From the NCBI GenBank assembly GCA_044426075.1, contig JAWXUT010000009.1, positions 1-27,326 of the forward strand: 27,326 nucleotides of DNA. Reading direction: 5' to 3'. Below are positions 15,425 through 24,344 of this stretch, one piece after another. The position numbers and the translations under genes were made by a program. Position 1 is the stretch's first letter, and each line of letters opens with the position of its first letter. The notes beneath the pieces were generated by a model, which saw only the letters and a program-made list of their open reading frames with translations, did no database searches and had not been told where the DNA came from. The DNA comes from JAWXUT01 sp044426075 (GTDB lineage: Bacteria > Bacillota > Clostridia > Christensenellales > DTU072).

Positions 15425-16945
15425 CTACAACTTATACCAGTATTTATCATAATATGTTGATTTAAAATATTCCGCATTTATTTCATCATCTGTTACATCT
15501 TTTTCAGAACCACCGCTATAGCTTGACATTGTAGTTGTATACCATATACTTGTATCACTAAATGTTATTTTGTCTAGTTTGTTGCAACCATAAAAACAAT
15601 ATGTATTAATTGTTGTTACGCTTCCACCTATAACCACATCAACAAGGTTTTCATCTAAGTAAAATACATAATGTCCTATACTTTCTACATTATCGCCTAT
15701 TATCACGCTTGTAAGGTTTTTACAATTACTAAATGCAAAATCGCCTATGCTTTTTACATTGTCGCCCATTGTTACGCTTGTGATAGTGGAACAATAGTCA
15801 AAGGCATAGGTATTTATTTTTGTGACTGTGTCGGGAATTTCTATATCGCTTTCCGCTCCTGCGTAGCCGACTAACAACTCATCTTCACTATCTGCATATA
15901 ACATAAATCCGTCGCTGTCTGTGTGCAATTTAGCTACGCCCTCTGTATCTGAATAAACATTTAGAGCATAGTTTCCTATATAGCCATACATAGCACTTTC
16001 TGTTTTAATTTCTAATTGCGATAAGTTGCTTATTTCTATTAGTTTATAACACCCATAAAAACTTTTTGAATTGATACTTTCTATAGTTGCTGGCAACTCA
16101 ACCTTTACCAAACAACTAAATCCTAAAAATGTGTAGCTTTTAATATCTGTAACACTATCTGGAATTGTTAATTCTGTCAATATGTTGTATTCACCACTAT
16201 CGTACAAATAAAATGTTGTTGCACAATACATTGGATTAGCTGAATCATTACCAAAGGTTATATTACACCAATTTTCAATGCTTCCTGAATAATATACATT
16301 TTTCAAACTTATGCAATTTAAAAATGTGCTTCCACCGATATCTGCCACACTGTTGCCTATTATGACTTTTTCAAGATTATAAGCATTATAGCATACTTTT
16401 ACGCCTATAGTTGTTACATTATCGCCTATTGTCAATGTCTGAATACTTGCACATTCACTAAACGCATAAGAATCTATACTTGTTATAGCCAACCCATCAT
16501 AAGTATCAGGAATAACAATATCGCTTACTGTTACTGATCCAATTCCAGCAACGCTGTATGCTGTGCCTAAGCTGTTTAGCACATATTCAAGTTCTTCACC
16601 ACTCTCATAATCTTCTTGCTCTTCTTCTTGATTATAATCATCTGCTGACCACTTTGCATATACTTTAACACTTGATGTTATATAACTTCCATCGAATGCA
16701 GTCAAATAGTAACTATCTAAAAACCAACCATCAAAAGAATAGTCATCTTTCTCGGGCTCTTCTGGCAATGCAACAGAAGCTCCCGACTGCACCGTTGCTG
16801 TTTGATAAACCTCATTATCCACCATAAATGTTACAGTATACTTAACAGTAGTTGGACTACTAGTACCACCCAAACTACAAGCCGTAAGTATCAAAACCGC
16901 ACCAAATATTACCATAACTAACAATAATATCTTGCTTTTTTTCAT
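15425..16945 (-). CDS. BspA-like leucine-rich-repeat surface lipoprotein
   Basis: A 506-residue protein. A lysine-rich start and hydrophobic helix end in the lipobox LTAC (residues 20-23), so it should be lipidated at C23 and held on the outer face of the membrane. Residues about 35-102 form an InlB/Listeria-Bacteroides repeat (YTVTFMVDNE... FDGWFLDS...VYAKW). An acidic linker (EEEQEDYESGEE) precedes BspA-type LRR_5 repeats (TSIDSYAFSECASIQTLTIGDN and similar) to about residue 470. Such proteins bind host or matrix ligands or other cells; the ligand is unknown. GGGAGGG lies 4 bases before the ATG and a promoter is visible at 17000-17028. It is a single gene. Confidence 0.88.
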   Translation of the reverse strand: MKKSKILLLVMVIFGAVLILTACSLGGTSSPTTVKYTVTFMVDNEVYQTATVQSGASVALPEEPEKDDYSFDGWFLDSYYLTAFDGSYITSSVKVYAKWSADDYNQEEEQEDYESGEELEYVLNSLGTAYSVAGIGSVTVSDIVIPDTYDGLAITSIDSYAFSECASIQTLTIGDNVTTIGVKVCYNAYNLEKVIIGNSVADIGGSTFLNCISLKNVYYSGSIENWCNITFGNDSANPMYCATTFYLYDSGEYNILTELTIPDSVTDIKSYTFLGFSCLVKVELPATIESINSKSFYGCYKLIEISNLSQLEIKTESAMYGYIGNYALNVYSDTEGVAKLHTDSDGFMLYADSEDELLVGYAGAESDIEIPDTVTKINTYAFDYCSTITSVTMGDNVKSIGDFAFSNCKNLTSVIIGDNVESIGHYVFYLDENLVDVVIGGSVTTINTYCFYGCNKLDKITFSDTSIWYTTTMSSYSGGSEKDVTDDEINAEYFKSTYYDKYWYKL

Positions 16946-16999
16946 ATATCCCTCCCATCAAACCACAAAATGCTTACAGCAATATGTGACTATACACTA

Positions 17000-17028
17000 A
17001 TAATACAACATTTTTTAGCATAAGTCAA
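17000..17028 (-). promoter_or_regulatory. Promoter of the LRR lipoprotein gene
   Basis: On the minus strand TTGACT (17023-17028) and TATTAT (17000-17005) are separated by 17 bases, about 50 bp before the start codon. Confidence 0.65.
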
Positions 17029-17137
17029 TAGCTATTTTCTACCAATTTGAAACACTGCTCGCTAAATGCTTTAATTTCTAAAGTAATATAATGTGCGTTG
17101 AATATACTATTATTTATCTACTAAACTAATTCAATAG

Positions 17138-17190
17138 TCGTGTAAAAACACGTAGTTTACGTGCAATAATGTGCGTGAGATTCGCGATTC
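17138..17190. repeat. Dispersed hairpin repeat, short copy C
   Basis: The left end TCGTGTAAAAACACG... and following AGTTTACGTGCA match the left end of copy B, and GTGCGTGAGATTCGCG (17171-17186) matches B's right end GTGCGTGAAATACGCG with two differences. The central variable hairpin is missing, so C looks like an outer-stem-only derivative. It lies about 25 bp from B. The rest of 17029-17137 shows nothing I can name. Confidence 0.65.
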
Positions 17191-17213
17191 TATTAACTTT
17201 GCTTAAATAGAAG

Positions 17214-17349
17214 TCGTGTAAAAATGCGGAGTTTGCGTGCATAACAAGCAAAGCCCCACTCGTACAAAGATGAGTGTATACGGACATACTCGATTCTTTG
17301 GACTAGTGGGGCTTTGTGAAGTTAGGTGCGTGAAATACGCGTTTTTACA
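17214..17349. repeat. Dispersed hairpin repeat, copy B
   Basis: The imperfect 29-base terminal inverted repeats (17217-17245 and 17321-17349) begin TGTAAAAA and end TTTTTACA. Most of their differences would still pair as G-U in RNA. Inside is a 12-bp perfect stem, CAAAGCCCCACT (17249-17260) with AGTGGGGCTTTG (17305-17316), a second stem CAAAGA/TCTTTG and the apical loop TGTATACGGACATAC (17275-17289). Both outer ends finish a stem with TTTTTACA, so it could also terminate transcription in either direction. The right end overlaps the uxaC stop codon. Confidence 0.75.
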
Positions 17350-18673
17350 AGTTTAGGTAGGCTTTGATATTATTATAACATATATCCTGTAGTAAGCTCG
17401 CGGCTGTTTCAAAGTCGTACTCACCTTTTTCTACTAATTCGGCAACCATATTTACTACTATTCTGCGGAAGAAATCGTGACGAACATAGCTGGTGAAGCT
17501 GCGGCTGTCGGTCAACATACCTAGGTGAACGCCTAGTACGCCGTATTCCATAACAGCTTTTAGGTGTTCTCTGGTTCCTTCTAGAGTATCGTTGAACCAC
17601 CAAGAAGTGCCAACTCTTACATTTGGGAATGCACCACTGATTGCGCATATCATTTTATCAACATATGGATTCAATGTGTATAGAATAACCTTTGGTAGGT
17701 TGTCTTGCTTTGCCAAGTGGTTGAATATATTTGTAAGATTTTTTGCTTTAATTGTATCGGTGAATACATCGAAGCCCGCATCAACGCCAACTTTTTCAAA
17801 CATTGGTGTGTTTACGTTACGGATAACTGAAAAATGCCATTGCATTGCAACATCTCTTTTCTTGCACATTCTTGCAATTTCACACAAGATGAAACCAGTG
17901 AATTTTTCACGATCACAAGCGGTTAGGTTTGCGCGGTTTTCGTAAATTGTTTGTGCTTCTTCTGCATCACAGAAAGTTGGGATATTTTCCATACCGTGGT
18001 CACTGATTTTGCAACCTTTTGATACGAAGTAATCAAGTCTGTTTTCTACTGCAGCAACTAAACTTGCTACATCGGTGATTGCAATGCCACTTGCTGTAGA
18101 AAGTTGTGCCATATATGCGTCATCTAATAAAAATACCTTATCTGGGCGGAATGTAGGTGTAACTTTTGCCCCACCCCAAGTGCCGTGATACTCTAGGCTG
18201 TCAATTGGATCATCTGTTGTTGCAATAAATTCTACATTGAATTGTTTCAAAATTCCGTTAACATCTAGTGTTGCGATTTTTTCGTTACAAGCGTTCCATA
18301 TTGCTTCTGCATTTTTTGTATTCAATGGCAATGTAACACCAAAAATTTGTCTTAGCTCAAAGTGTGCCCAGTAGTAAACTGCGTTGCCTACAAGCTTTGG
18401 CATAATTTCTGCAAAAGCCATAAACTTCTCTTTGAAACTTGCGCCACCAGTGATGTAATATTCATCAACACCGCATATGCGCATTGTACGCCATTTGTAG
18501 TGGTCTGCTGCAAGCCACATCTCACCAATGTTTTCAAATGTGATGTTTTCTGCAATCTGTTGTGGTACAAGGTGACAGTGATAGTCCATTATTGGCAAAT
18601 CTTTAACTGCGTTGTATAGTTCAACTGCTGTGTCACTTGCTAGAATTACTTCATTTCCAAAAAATTCTTTCAT
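17345..18673 (-). CDS. uxaC: Uronate (glucuronate/galacturonate) isomerase
   Basis: An amidohydrolase-fold enzyme converting D-glucuronate to fructuronate or D-galacturonate to tagaturonate. Family features are MDYHCHL (29-35) with metal-binding H32 and H34, WRTMRICGVDE, ATTDDPIDSLEYH (151-163), MQWHFSVIRN, and TSWWFNDT...LGMLTDSRSFTSYVRHDFFRR near the C-terminus. At 442 residues it is slightly shorter than the usual 465-470, but every block I know is present. It is the last gene of the seven-gene operon, about 30 bases after the isomerase-like gene, with AGAGGA before the ATG. It gives the best clue to the operon's substrate: a uronate. Confidence 0.93.
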   Translation of the reverse strand: MKEFFGNEVILASDTAVELYNAVKDLPIMDYHCHLVPQQIAENITFENIGEMWLAADHYKWRTMRICGVDEYYITGGASFKEKFMAFAEIMPKLVGNAVYYWAHFELRQIFGVTLPLNTKNAEAIWNACNEKIATLDVNGILKQFNVEFIATTDDPIDSLEYHGTWGGAKVTPTFRPDKVFLLDDAYMAQLSTASGIAITDVASLVAAVENRLDYFVSKGCKISDHGMENIPTFCDAEEAQTIYENRANLTACDREKFTGFILCEIARMCKKRDVAMQWHFSVIRNVNTPMFEKVGVDAGFDVFTDTIKAKNLTNIFNHLAKQDNLPKVILYTLNPYVDKMICAISGAFPNVRVGTSWWFNDTLEGTREHLKAVMEYGVLGVHLGMLTDSRSFTSYVRHDFFRRIVVNMVAELVEKGEYDFETAASLLQDICYNNIKAYLNL

Positions 18674-18703
18674 ATATTCCTCTCTTTTTTCCGTTATACG
18701 GTG

Positions 18704-19450
18704 TTATTTTGTTAGAATTGTTCTAATCTTTTTTAAATCTGCAATGCCATTTTTAGGCAAATGTCTTTTAGTGTACTCCAATAGCACTACTCCATTGTAC
18801 TCCTTTTCGCGCACAATGTCCAACAATCGTTCGGCAAAATTGTAATCTTTTTTCAACCTTAAACGTTGTTCTTTGTGTTGTTCTGAAAATGATATGTGCA
18901 CCGCAACTGTGTGTGGCAACAATGCAACTAGCTTTTCGCTGTCCACAGCTTCATCGCGATACACGGATTGATAATATGTTTTGTAATTATCGCACCCAAC
19001 ATCGGCAATAAATTGTAGTGAAGTTGCGGTTGTGTCATTATATGTGTTTCTATGACACTCTGCCGCCACCGTCAATCCATATTCTTTTGCTAACGCAGAA
19101 ATCGCTTTGCCATCTGCAACCAATTTTCCATACAACTCGGCACTAGTTTTGTCACTGCCCTTTGTGCCCAGCCACACGCGAACAAACTTTGCACCCATAG
19201 CACTAGCTATTTTGCAAATATTTTCCCACTCTGCTGGCTTTTGACTGCCAATTTTATAGTAACTTGCATATGAACTTATTTGAATACCCGCACGCGCGCA
19301 TTTTTCTTTTACTAGCTGCGCCGTGTCAACCGACTTTACGTGGATATCTCCGCCCCACTCAATACACTCTGCACCGCACTCTTTTGCAATTTCAATAATG
19401 CGGTCAAGGTTTTTTATTTGTCTGTAAGTTGTGCTTGTGAACCCTATCAT
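18704..19450 (-). CDS. Sugar phosphate isomerase/epimerase-like TIM barrel
   Basis: A 248-residue protein of the xylose-isomerase-like (AP endonuclease 2) superfamily. The pattern is typical: MIGFTSTTYR at strand 1, CIEWGGD (34-40) at strand 2, ISSYASYY, FVRVWLGTKG, VAAECHRNT with the metal-site Glu/His, VAVHISF and VLLEYTKR. Members isomerise or epimerise sugars, inosose or hydroxypyruvate-type substrates. Here a keto- or deoxy-uronate or a breakdown product is plausible but not shown. GGAGGA lies before the ATG, and 8 bases separate it from the dehydrogenase gene. Confidence 0.82.
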   Translation of the reverse strand: MIGFTSTTYRQIKNLDRIIEIAKECGAECIEWGGDIHVKSVDTAQLVKEKCARAGIQISSYASYYKIGSQKPAEWENICKIASAMGAKFVRVWLGTKGSDKTSAELYGKLVADGKAISALAKEYGLTVAAECHRNTYNDTTATSLQFIADVGCDNYKTYYQSVYRDEAVDSEKLVALLPHTVAVHISFSEQHKEQRLRLKKDYNFAERLLDIVREKEYNGVVLLEYTKRHLPKNGIADLKKIRTILTK

Positions 19451-19458
19451 AATTCCTC

Positions 19459-20460
19459 CTACGCCATTGTTTTTAGCATCTCAATAGAAACTTCGTGTTC
19501 TAGTGCTTCGCCATTAATGTATTTTTTATATTCAGAAATCATATAATCTGCCATTCTTACAACCTCGCCACCAGTGCTTCCTGCCATATGAGGTGAAACC
19601 ATTGCATTTCTTACAAACCACAATGGGCTAAAATATGATATATCTGTAGTCAACACATCAAGTAGTGCCGTGCGTCTTGGGTGGGTGAACAAGTATGCCG
19701 CCAAATGCCACTCGTTAATCTGCTTGCCTCTACCCGTATTTATAAATGTGGTGTGTGGTTGCATTTTTTTAAACAACTTATAGTTGTAAACGTGGGTGAG
19801 CTCTTTTTTGTTTGCCAAGTGGTTGCTTATTACATTGCTTTCTGCAAATAAAGTTTCCATATCAACTAGCGTTACACCAAGTTCTTTAGCACGCGCTTCG
19901 CTAACAAATGGGTCGCACGCTAGCACCCTAACATCTAAGGCTTTTAACTTTTCTGCAACCATTGCACCTATTGCACCTAACCCAACCAATCCAACTGTTT
20001 TGTTGTAGTTTCCGTTAGCTTTTATCTTGAAAAATAATGAAGATGCCACATTAAATTTATATGATCTAGCACTTCTAAAATATCCCTTCATTGCAAGAGA
20101 AATCTGCGCAAAAGTGAACTCCGCAACGGGGATTCCGTTAGCACGCCACGCACTACATACACGCACACCACTCTCCAAAAACTCGCTTGCAAATGGTTGC
20201 ACTGTGCCCGCTGCATATAGCACCAACTTTAGCGCGGGGAAATACTCTTTGATTGCCTCTTTGCTCATTGTAGGCATTCCCCAAGTTGAAAATATAACCT
20301 CAACTTCTTTTACTTTTGACGCATCTTTTATGCAATCATTATAATTGCCTATGAACATAATTTCTGCTTGATCTGCAATTTCTGCCACAACTCTATCGAT
20401 GTAAACTCGCTTTATGTTGTGTGCCATATTGCACAAAATTGCCACTTTTTTCTTTGCCAT
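19459..20460 (-). CDS. D-isomer 2-hydroxyacid dehydrogenase family protein
   Basis: A 333-residue NAD(P)-dependent enzyme. The Rossmann motif G160-L-G-A-I-G165 and catalytic R244 (NTGRG) and H291 (SPHMAGST) are present. The usual catalytic Glu, in the DV..EP segment, appears to be Asp (LLDVLTTDISYFSPLW). AGGAG precedes the ATG, and it lies 12 bases after the 697-residue gene. In an operon with UxaC it may reduce or oxidise an acid with a 2-oxo or 2-hydroxy group made from the uronate, but the substrate is not known. Confidence 0.83.
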   Translation of the reverse strand: MAKKKVAILCNMAHNIKRVYIDRVVAEIADQAEIMFIGNYNDCIKDASKVKEVEVIFSTWGMPTMSKEAIKEYFPALKLVLYAAGTVQPFASEFLESGVRVCSAWRANGIPVAEFTFAQISLAMKGYFRSARSYKFNVASSLFFKIKANGNYNKTVGLVGLGAIGAMVAEKLKALDVRVLACDPFVSEARAKELGVTLVDMETLFAESNVISNHLANKKELTHVYNYKLFKKMQPHTTFINTGRGKQINEWHLAAYLFTHPRRTALLDVLTTDISYFSPLWFVRNAMVSPHMAGSTGGEVVRMADYMISEYKKYINGEALEHEVSIEMLKTMA

Positions 20461-20472
20461 ATTGCTTTGCTC

Positions 20473-22566
20473 CTATAAACTAAGGTCTATTTTTAGTGAT
20501 TTATCATTGTATGCGATATCAAGCACTCCATCTTTAAAGGTGCAATATTCGCTATCGAACCTATTGTAATCGGCAGAAACTGCCTTGTTATCAATAAGGA
20601 ATTCGTGTTTGTATCCTAACTCATATGACTTACCATTAGAGGTGTAGAACATTTTATTCCCCTCAACCTTAAAGTCATTTGCGGATACTCTTGCTATAAA
20701 TTCGCTGTAACTCTCTTTGCTATTATCGCTAATTTCAAGAACATAACCGTGATAGCCATATCCGTGCGCACATAAATCAAATTCCTTTTTCAACAAATCT
20801 TTTTCGGTGCCCTCGTTAGGAGAGTTTGCAACTACGCTAGACTGATTATGTGTGACTTGTGCCAATGCACTGCGACTGTCGTATGGTGCAAGTGCCAAAT
20901 CTTTGTTGCAAATAATTGCTATGTGTGTGCCTTCAACTGTAGCAAATGCCTTGTTTTTATCCACACAATACTCCTCAAGCCTTTCAGTTGGGAACATAAC
21001 GTGTGTCATATATACAGGTTTATTTTCTGCTAAACGATGCAACCTATCCATACGATACAAGCACAAACTCACACCCTCATCTTGTTGCGCCATTGGCAAT
21101 CTGCGCTGACCACCCCAGTATCCTGGAGCACCCGCAAGATTAGTTAGAGAAGTAGGATATTGTGGATATATATTTACATCTTCACTTAAGTTTGCGTGCA
21201 CTACGTGGTGCTGATTTCCAAAGTAATCAACATGCAAATCACAAGCTGTTGCAAGCATTGCATTCCCCTTTCTGTAAGTATAAACTTTACCCCTTGTTAA
21301 AGCACTTCCCGTTATTGCGAAGTTCTTGTTTAGGGTATTACACAACAGAGATAGGATACCCAAATTACGCAAAGGGAAGATATCTGCAAACTGCATTGGT
21401 GAACTAAATATGTTTGTAAATGAATCGTTTTTCTTATGTATCTTATAGGTGTTTTGTGCAAATCCTCTGTTTATAAAGATCTCATTTGAAAACTGTGCCA
21501 TTGACTGATAATCACTTGTGCCTATTAAACCTAATCCCTTGTATTCTTCTGGATCAAGACCATTGTTTGTCTTTATTATGCGCTTACTACTGTCAAGCGC
21601 TATATCTTTAATTACTGCGGGCATTGTATAAATACCTTGCCTCAACGCTTCAGTAAAGCACATACATAAACACACATCCATTGTTGTGTCACGGCAGCAT
21701 TCAACAGCATCAAACTTCTCTGCACCATCAACACTATAGTTGCCAAACAACATAAATTGTAGTGCCGCATACATTCTGTTTCCGCGGGCGTTGGTTGCCT
21801 TGTTGTCACCATATTGCCTACTGCTTACAGTTACAAACCTACCATTTATACTATGCGTTGCAACTTCAAACATCATATAATCGATTATCTTTTTGGCGTT
21901 TTTTACAATTTCTGCATCACTACTGTATTGCAAAATTTGCATAAGTCCACCCAAATCTTCATTCCAGTAGTTGCCACTATACCATTCAAAAAATCCAAAT
22001 TTATAGCGTTGGTCACACCAATCAATAAAGCGCTTATTGCCTCGTGCCATATGTTCAGCACCAGTTAAACCACTGCTTGGGAACAATTCTTCTGCCCACT
22101 CTTGCCCCGCTAACATCTCAATGCCCGCAAACAACAATGTGTGATTCTCGCTAAAGAAACACATACTCTCTTCAAGTGGCAAATCCATCCAGTACTTAAA
22201 GTTTAAAAATGTTTTCTTAATTCTGTCTTTAACTGTGTCACTCAACTCATTTTTGTAATCCATATAAAAACGGAACAAAAGGTGCGCAATAAAGTCAGAG
22301 CAGTCATACAATGTATCCACATACTCAAACGATTCACTAAGCTCCAACAAAATATATTCATCAGTTAATTCAATATCATCTGGTTTGCTGTTTGGGTCAC
22401 TAAAATACGTAATTAAGGTTACCAAACCCATAGGTGTTAGCTTTTTGCCCGCTTGAATAGGTAGTGCTGGCTTTTGCTTGATTTTAAGCACTCGTATGGT
22501 ATCAATTATCATTGCAATTAAAATTGCCCCAACTACAACACCTAGTGCTATCCAAAGATATGTCAT
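20473..22566 (-). CDS. Membrane-anchored protein, possibly lyase/hydrolase-like
   Basis: A 697-residue protein. One N-terminal membrane helix (residues 4-24) is followed by basic RVLKIKQK, which by the positive-inside rule would leave the body in the cytoplasm. Residues about 45-360 read as repeated amphipathic helices, like an (alpha/alpha) toroid, with FSENHTLLFAG (138-148), WYSGNYWNEDLGG (195-207) and RGNRMYAALQ. The second half is mainly beta-like (HHVVHANLSEDVNIYP, APGYWGGQRR, HGYGYHGYVLEISD). A helical toroid plus beta-sandwich, with N-H, Y and R clusters, is the plan of many polysaccharide lyases, but no family signature is certain. The start overlaps the flavoprotein stop (TAATG). Inference: it acts on a uronate-containing glycan or glycoside feeding UxaC. 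Confidence 0.6.
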   Translation of the reverse strand: MTYLWIALGVVVGAILIAMIIDTIRVLKIKQKPALPIQAGKKLTPMGLVTLITYFSDPNSKPDDIELTDEYILLELSESFEYVDTLYDCSDFIAHLLFRFYMDYKNELSDTVKDRIKKTFLNFKYWMDLPLEESMCFFSENHTLLFAGIEMLAGQEWAEELFPSSGLTGAEHMARGNKRFIDWCDQRYKFGFFEWYSGNYWNEDLGGLMQILQYSSDAEIVKNAKKIIDYMMFEVATHSINGRFVTVSSRQYGDNKATNARGNRMYAALQFMLFGNYSVDGAEKFDAVECCRDTTMDVCLCMCFTEALRQGIYTMPAVIKDIALDSSKRIIKTNNGLDPEEYKGLGLIGTSDYQSMAQFSNEIFINRGFAQNTYKIHKKNDSFTNIFSSPMQFADIFPLRNLGILSLLCNTLNKNFAITGSALTRGKVYTYRKGNAMLATACDLHVDYFGNQHHVVHANLSEDVNIYPQYPTSLTNLAGAPGYWGGQRRLPMAQQDEGVSLCLYRMDRLHRLAENKPVYMTHVMFPTERLEEYCVDKNKAFATVEGTHIAIICNKDLALAPYDSRSALAQVTHNQSSVVANSPNEGTEKDLLKKEFDLCAHGYGYHGYVLEISDNSKESYSEFIARVSANDFKVEGNKMFYTSNGKSYELGYKHEFLIDNKAVSADYNRFDSEYCTFKDGVLDIAYNDKSLKIDLSL

Positions 22567-24344
22567 TATTTGCTCCTCTGTGCCAACAGTTTTTCAAACC
22601 ACACTTCGTGCTTTGGCACTTCATTTATTTTTACAAAAGTTACATAGTCACCCGTTGTTACTGCCTTGTAACTGCGCATTGCCGTTACTTCTGGTGACAT
22701 TTTTCCGTCTACTACATACATCGCACTGCCCCTACTACCCGTTTTATCCATAGTGCCAACAATGCTATGGAGTAGTGCTTTTGCAGATATCAACATATCC
22801 CTATCTCTAAAATATTCCACAACATTGGTGCTAGTAAAGCCCTTGTTTAATAGGTCATCGATTGTAGTAATTAGTTGCAATATTTCTTTTCTGTCACGAT
22901 AAAAACTTGCAACTGCACTCATCTCACTAGTTATTGCAATTACATCTGCTCGGCTTCCTTGCTGAAAATTGTCAAAAAGGTGTTTTGCGTGCATCGCCTC
23001 TTCTAAGCAACCGCTTTCAATTACAGCATCAGCAATAGTGTTTGCAATATGCCTAGATGCCATAAGCCCGCCAACTTGCGTGCTGTTTAGCGCGGTGCCA
23101 CCCTGCCTTGTTATGCCAAATACACCCGCAACTTCGCCAACTGCATATAGATTATCAATTGAAGTCATATAGTTGTTATCAACTGAAAATCCGCCGTTAT
23201 TATGTTGAGCACATACTGCAATAGCTAAATATTCGCGGCTTATATCTATCTTTTTATCCATATATAATGAAATAGCTGCTGGATTCAACACTTGCAAGCG
23301 CTCAATAGGTGTGCCCACTGTAGCTCCGCTTTTGGTGAGATAATCGCGTGTTTCTGCACTTAAATCGTCAAAATTGTATCCTTTTGGATTGCGTGTATAG
23401 TCAAGATAAACGGCGTTACCTTTGTTACACTCTTCTTGCACCAAAATATCTATACGTGATGAACCGTCGCGCTTGTTTACATCAAACGGCCATTGATATC
23501 CCTTTAAAAACAAATTGTCATAGGCGCTTGCTGGGGTGGTGTAGTAGTCAAGCAAAAACTCGTTTTCTGCGCCATTTTTGTCAACTGAAACAACTCTAGG
23601 CAAAACTTGCATATAGCTTCCCGACACATTCCACCTAAATTTTGTAGATGCCATGCCGTATTGCCACTCTGAAAAATTTGTAAGTGTTGCCCCCGCTTCA
23701 ATCAACACACCGCTCATGCCGTGCTGTGATTGTGGAAAAACACTGCTTTTGTAAACGCAAGCGGGCGCACCCGTTGCAACTATTACTTTTTTTGCCAATA
23801 TTTTAACTATTTTTTCAGCTTTTTTGTCTAGCGCAAGCACACCATATGCATTGTTGTGTTTGGTGAGTATTTTTATTACTAAATGGTGATTAAGGATTTC
23901 TGTGCCATTTGCAATTACCTTGCGTTCTAGGCACTCCGTCATTAATTTTGACGTGTATGGACCCATAGATGTAGCCCGTTTTGTGTTGTCGTGGTCGGTT
24001 TTATATCCCGCATATCCGCCAAATTCGTCCACTGGAAACGGCACGCCATATTCCACCAACCTATAAAAACAGCGAGCACTGTTTATGGCTTCGGTGTAGG
24101 CAAGTTCGCCGTCACACGCACCGCCACTAGCTATGTCTTTAGCCATATTGTATGCGCAATCGGGCGTTAATCCGTCAAGGGATAATTTATAATATGTCTG
24201 TTTGTCGCTGCCCGTGTTGCGAGATGTGCCATAAAGCGTGTTTTCTGCTATTATAAGAACATTTTTAACCCCGCTTTTATATAGCCAATCCGCCGAACTG
24301 AATCCAGCCGCGCCACTGCCAACAACAATAACATCATATTCCAT
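22566..24344 (-). CDS. FAD-dependent fumarate-reductase-like oxidoreductase
   Basis: A 592-residue flavoprotein. I start at ATG 24342-24344, which overlaps the SDR stop as TAATG, has GAGGA upstream and gives the normal N-terminus MEYDVIVVGSGAAG with the FAD-binding GSGAAG at 9-14; a longer frame upstream would only add shadow residues. Further features are KVIVATGAPA and, near residue 420, LYAVGEVAGVFGITRQGGTALNSTQVGGLMASRHIAN, the FAD-binding block of the fumarate reductase/succinate dehydrogenase flavoprotein family. No signal peptide or heme domain is seen, so it should be cytoplasmic and use a soluble electron partner. It is second from last in the coupled chain of OYE, SDR, flavoprotein and 697-residue protein. 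Its substrate is unknown. Confidence 0.85.
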   Translation of the reverse strand: MEYDVIVVGSGAAGFSSADWLYKSGVKNVLIIAENTLYGTSRNTGSDKQTYYKLSLDGLTPDCAYNMAKDIASGGACDGELAYTEAINSARCFYRLVEYGVPFPVDEFGGYAGYKTDHDNTKRATSMGPYTSKLMTECLERKVIANGTEILNHHLVIKILTKHNNAYGVLALDKKAEKIVKILAKKVIVATGAPACVYKSSVFPQSQHGMSGVLIEAGATLTNFSEWQYGMASTKFRWNVSGSYMQVLPRVVSVDKNGAENEFLLDYYTTPASAYDNLFLKGYQWPFDVNKRDGSSRIDILVQEECNKGNAVYLDYTRNPKGYNFDDLSAETRDYLTKSGATVGTPIERLQVLNPAAISLYMDKKIDISREYLAIAVCAQHNNGGFSVDNNYMTSIDNLYAVGEVAGVFGITRQGGTALNSTQVGGLMASRHIANTIADAVIESGCLEEAMHAKHLFDNFQQGSRADVIAITSEMSAVASFYRDRKEILQLITTIDDLLNKGFTSTNVVEYFRDRDMLISAKALLHSIVGTMDKTGSRGSAMYVVDGKMSPEVTAMRSYKAVTTGDYVTFVKINEVPKHEVWFEKLLAQRSK

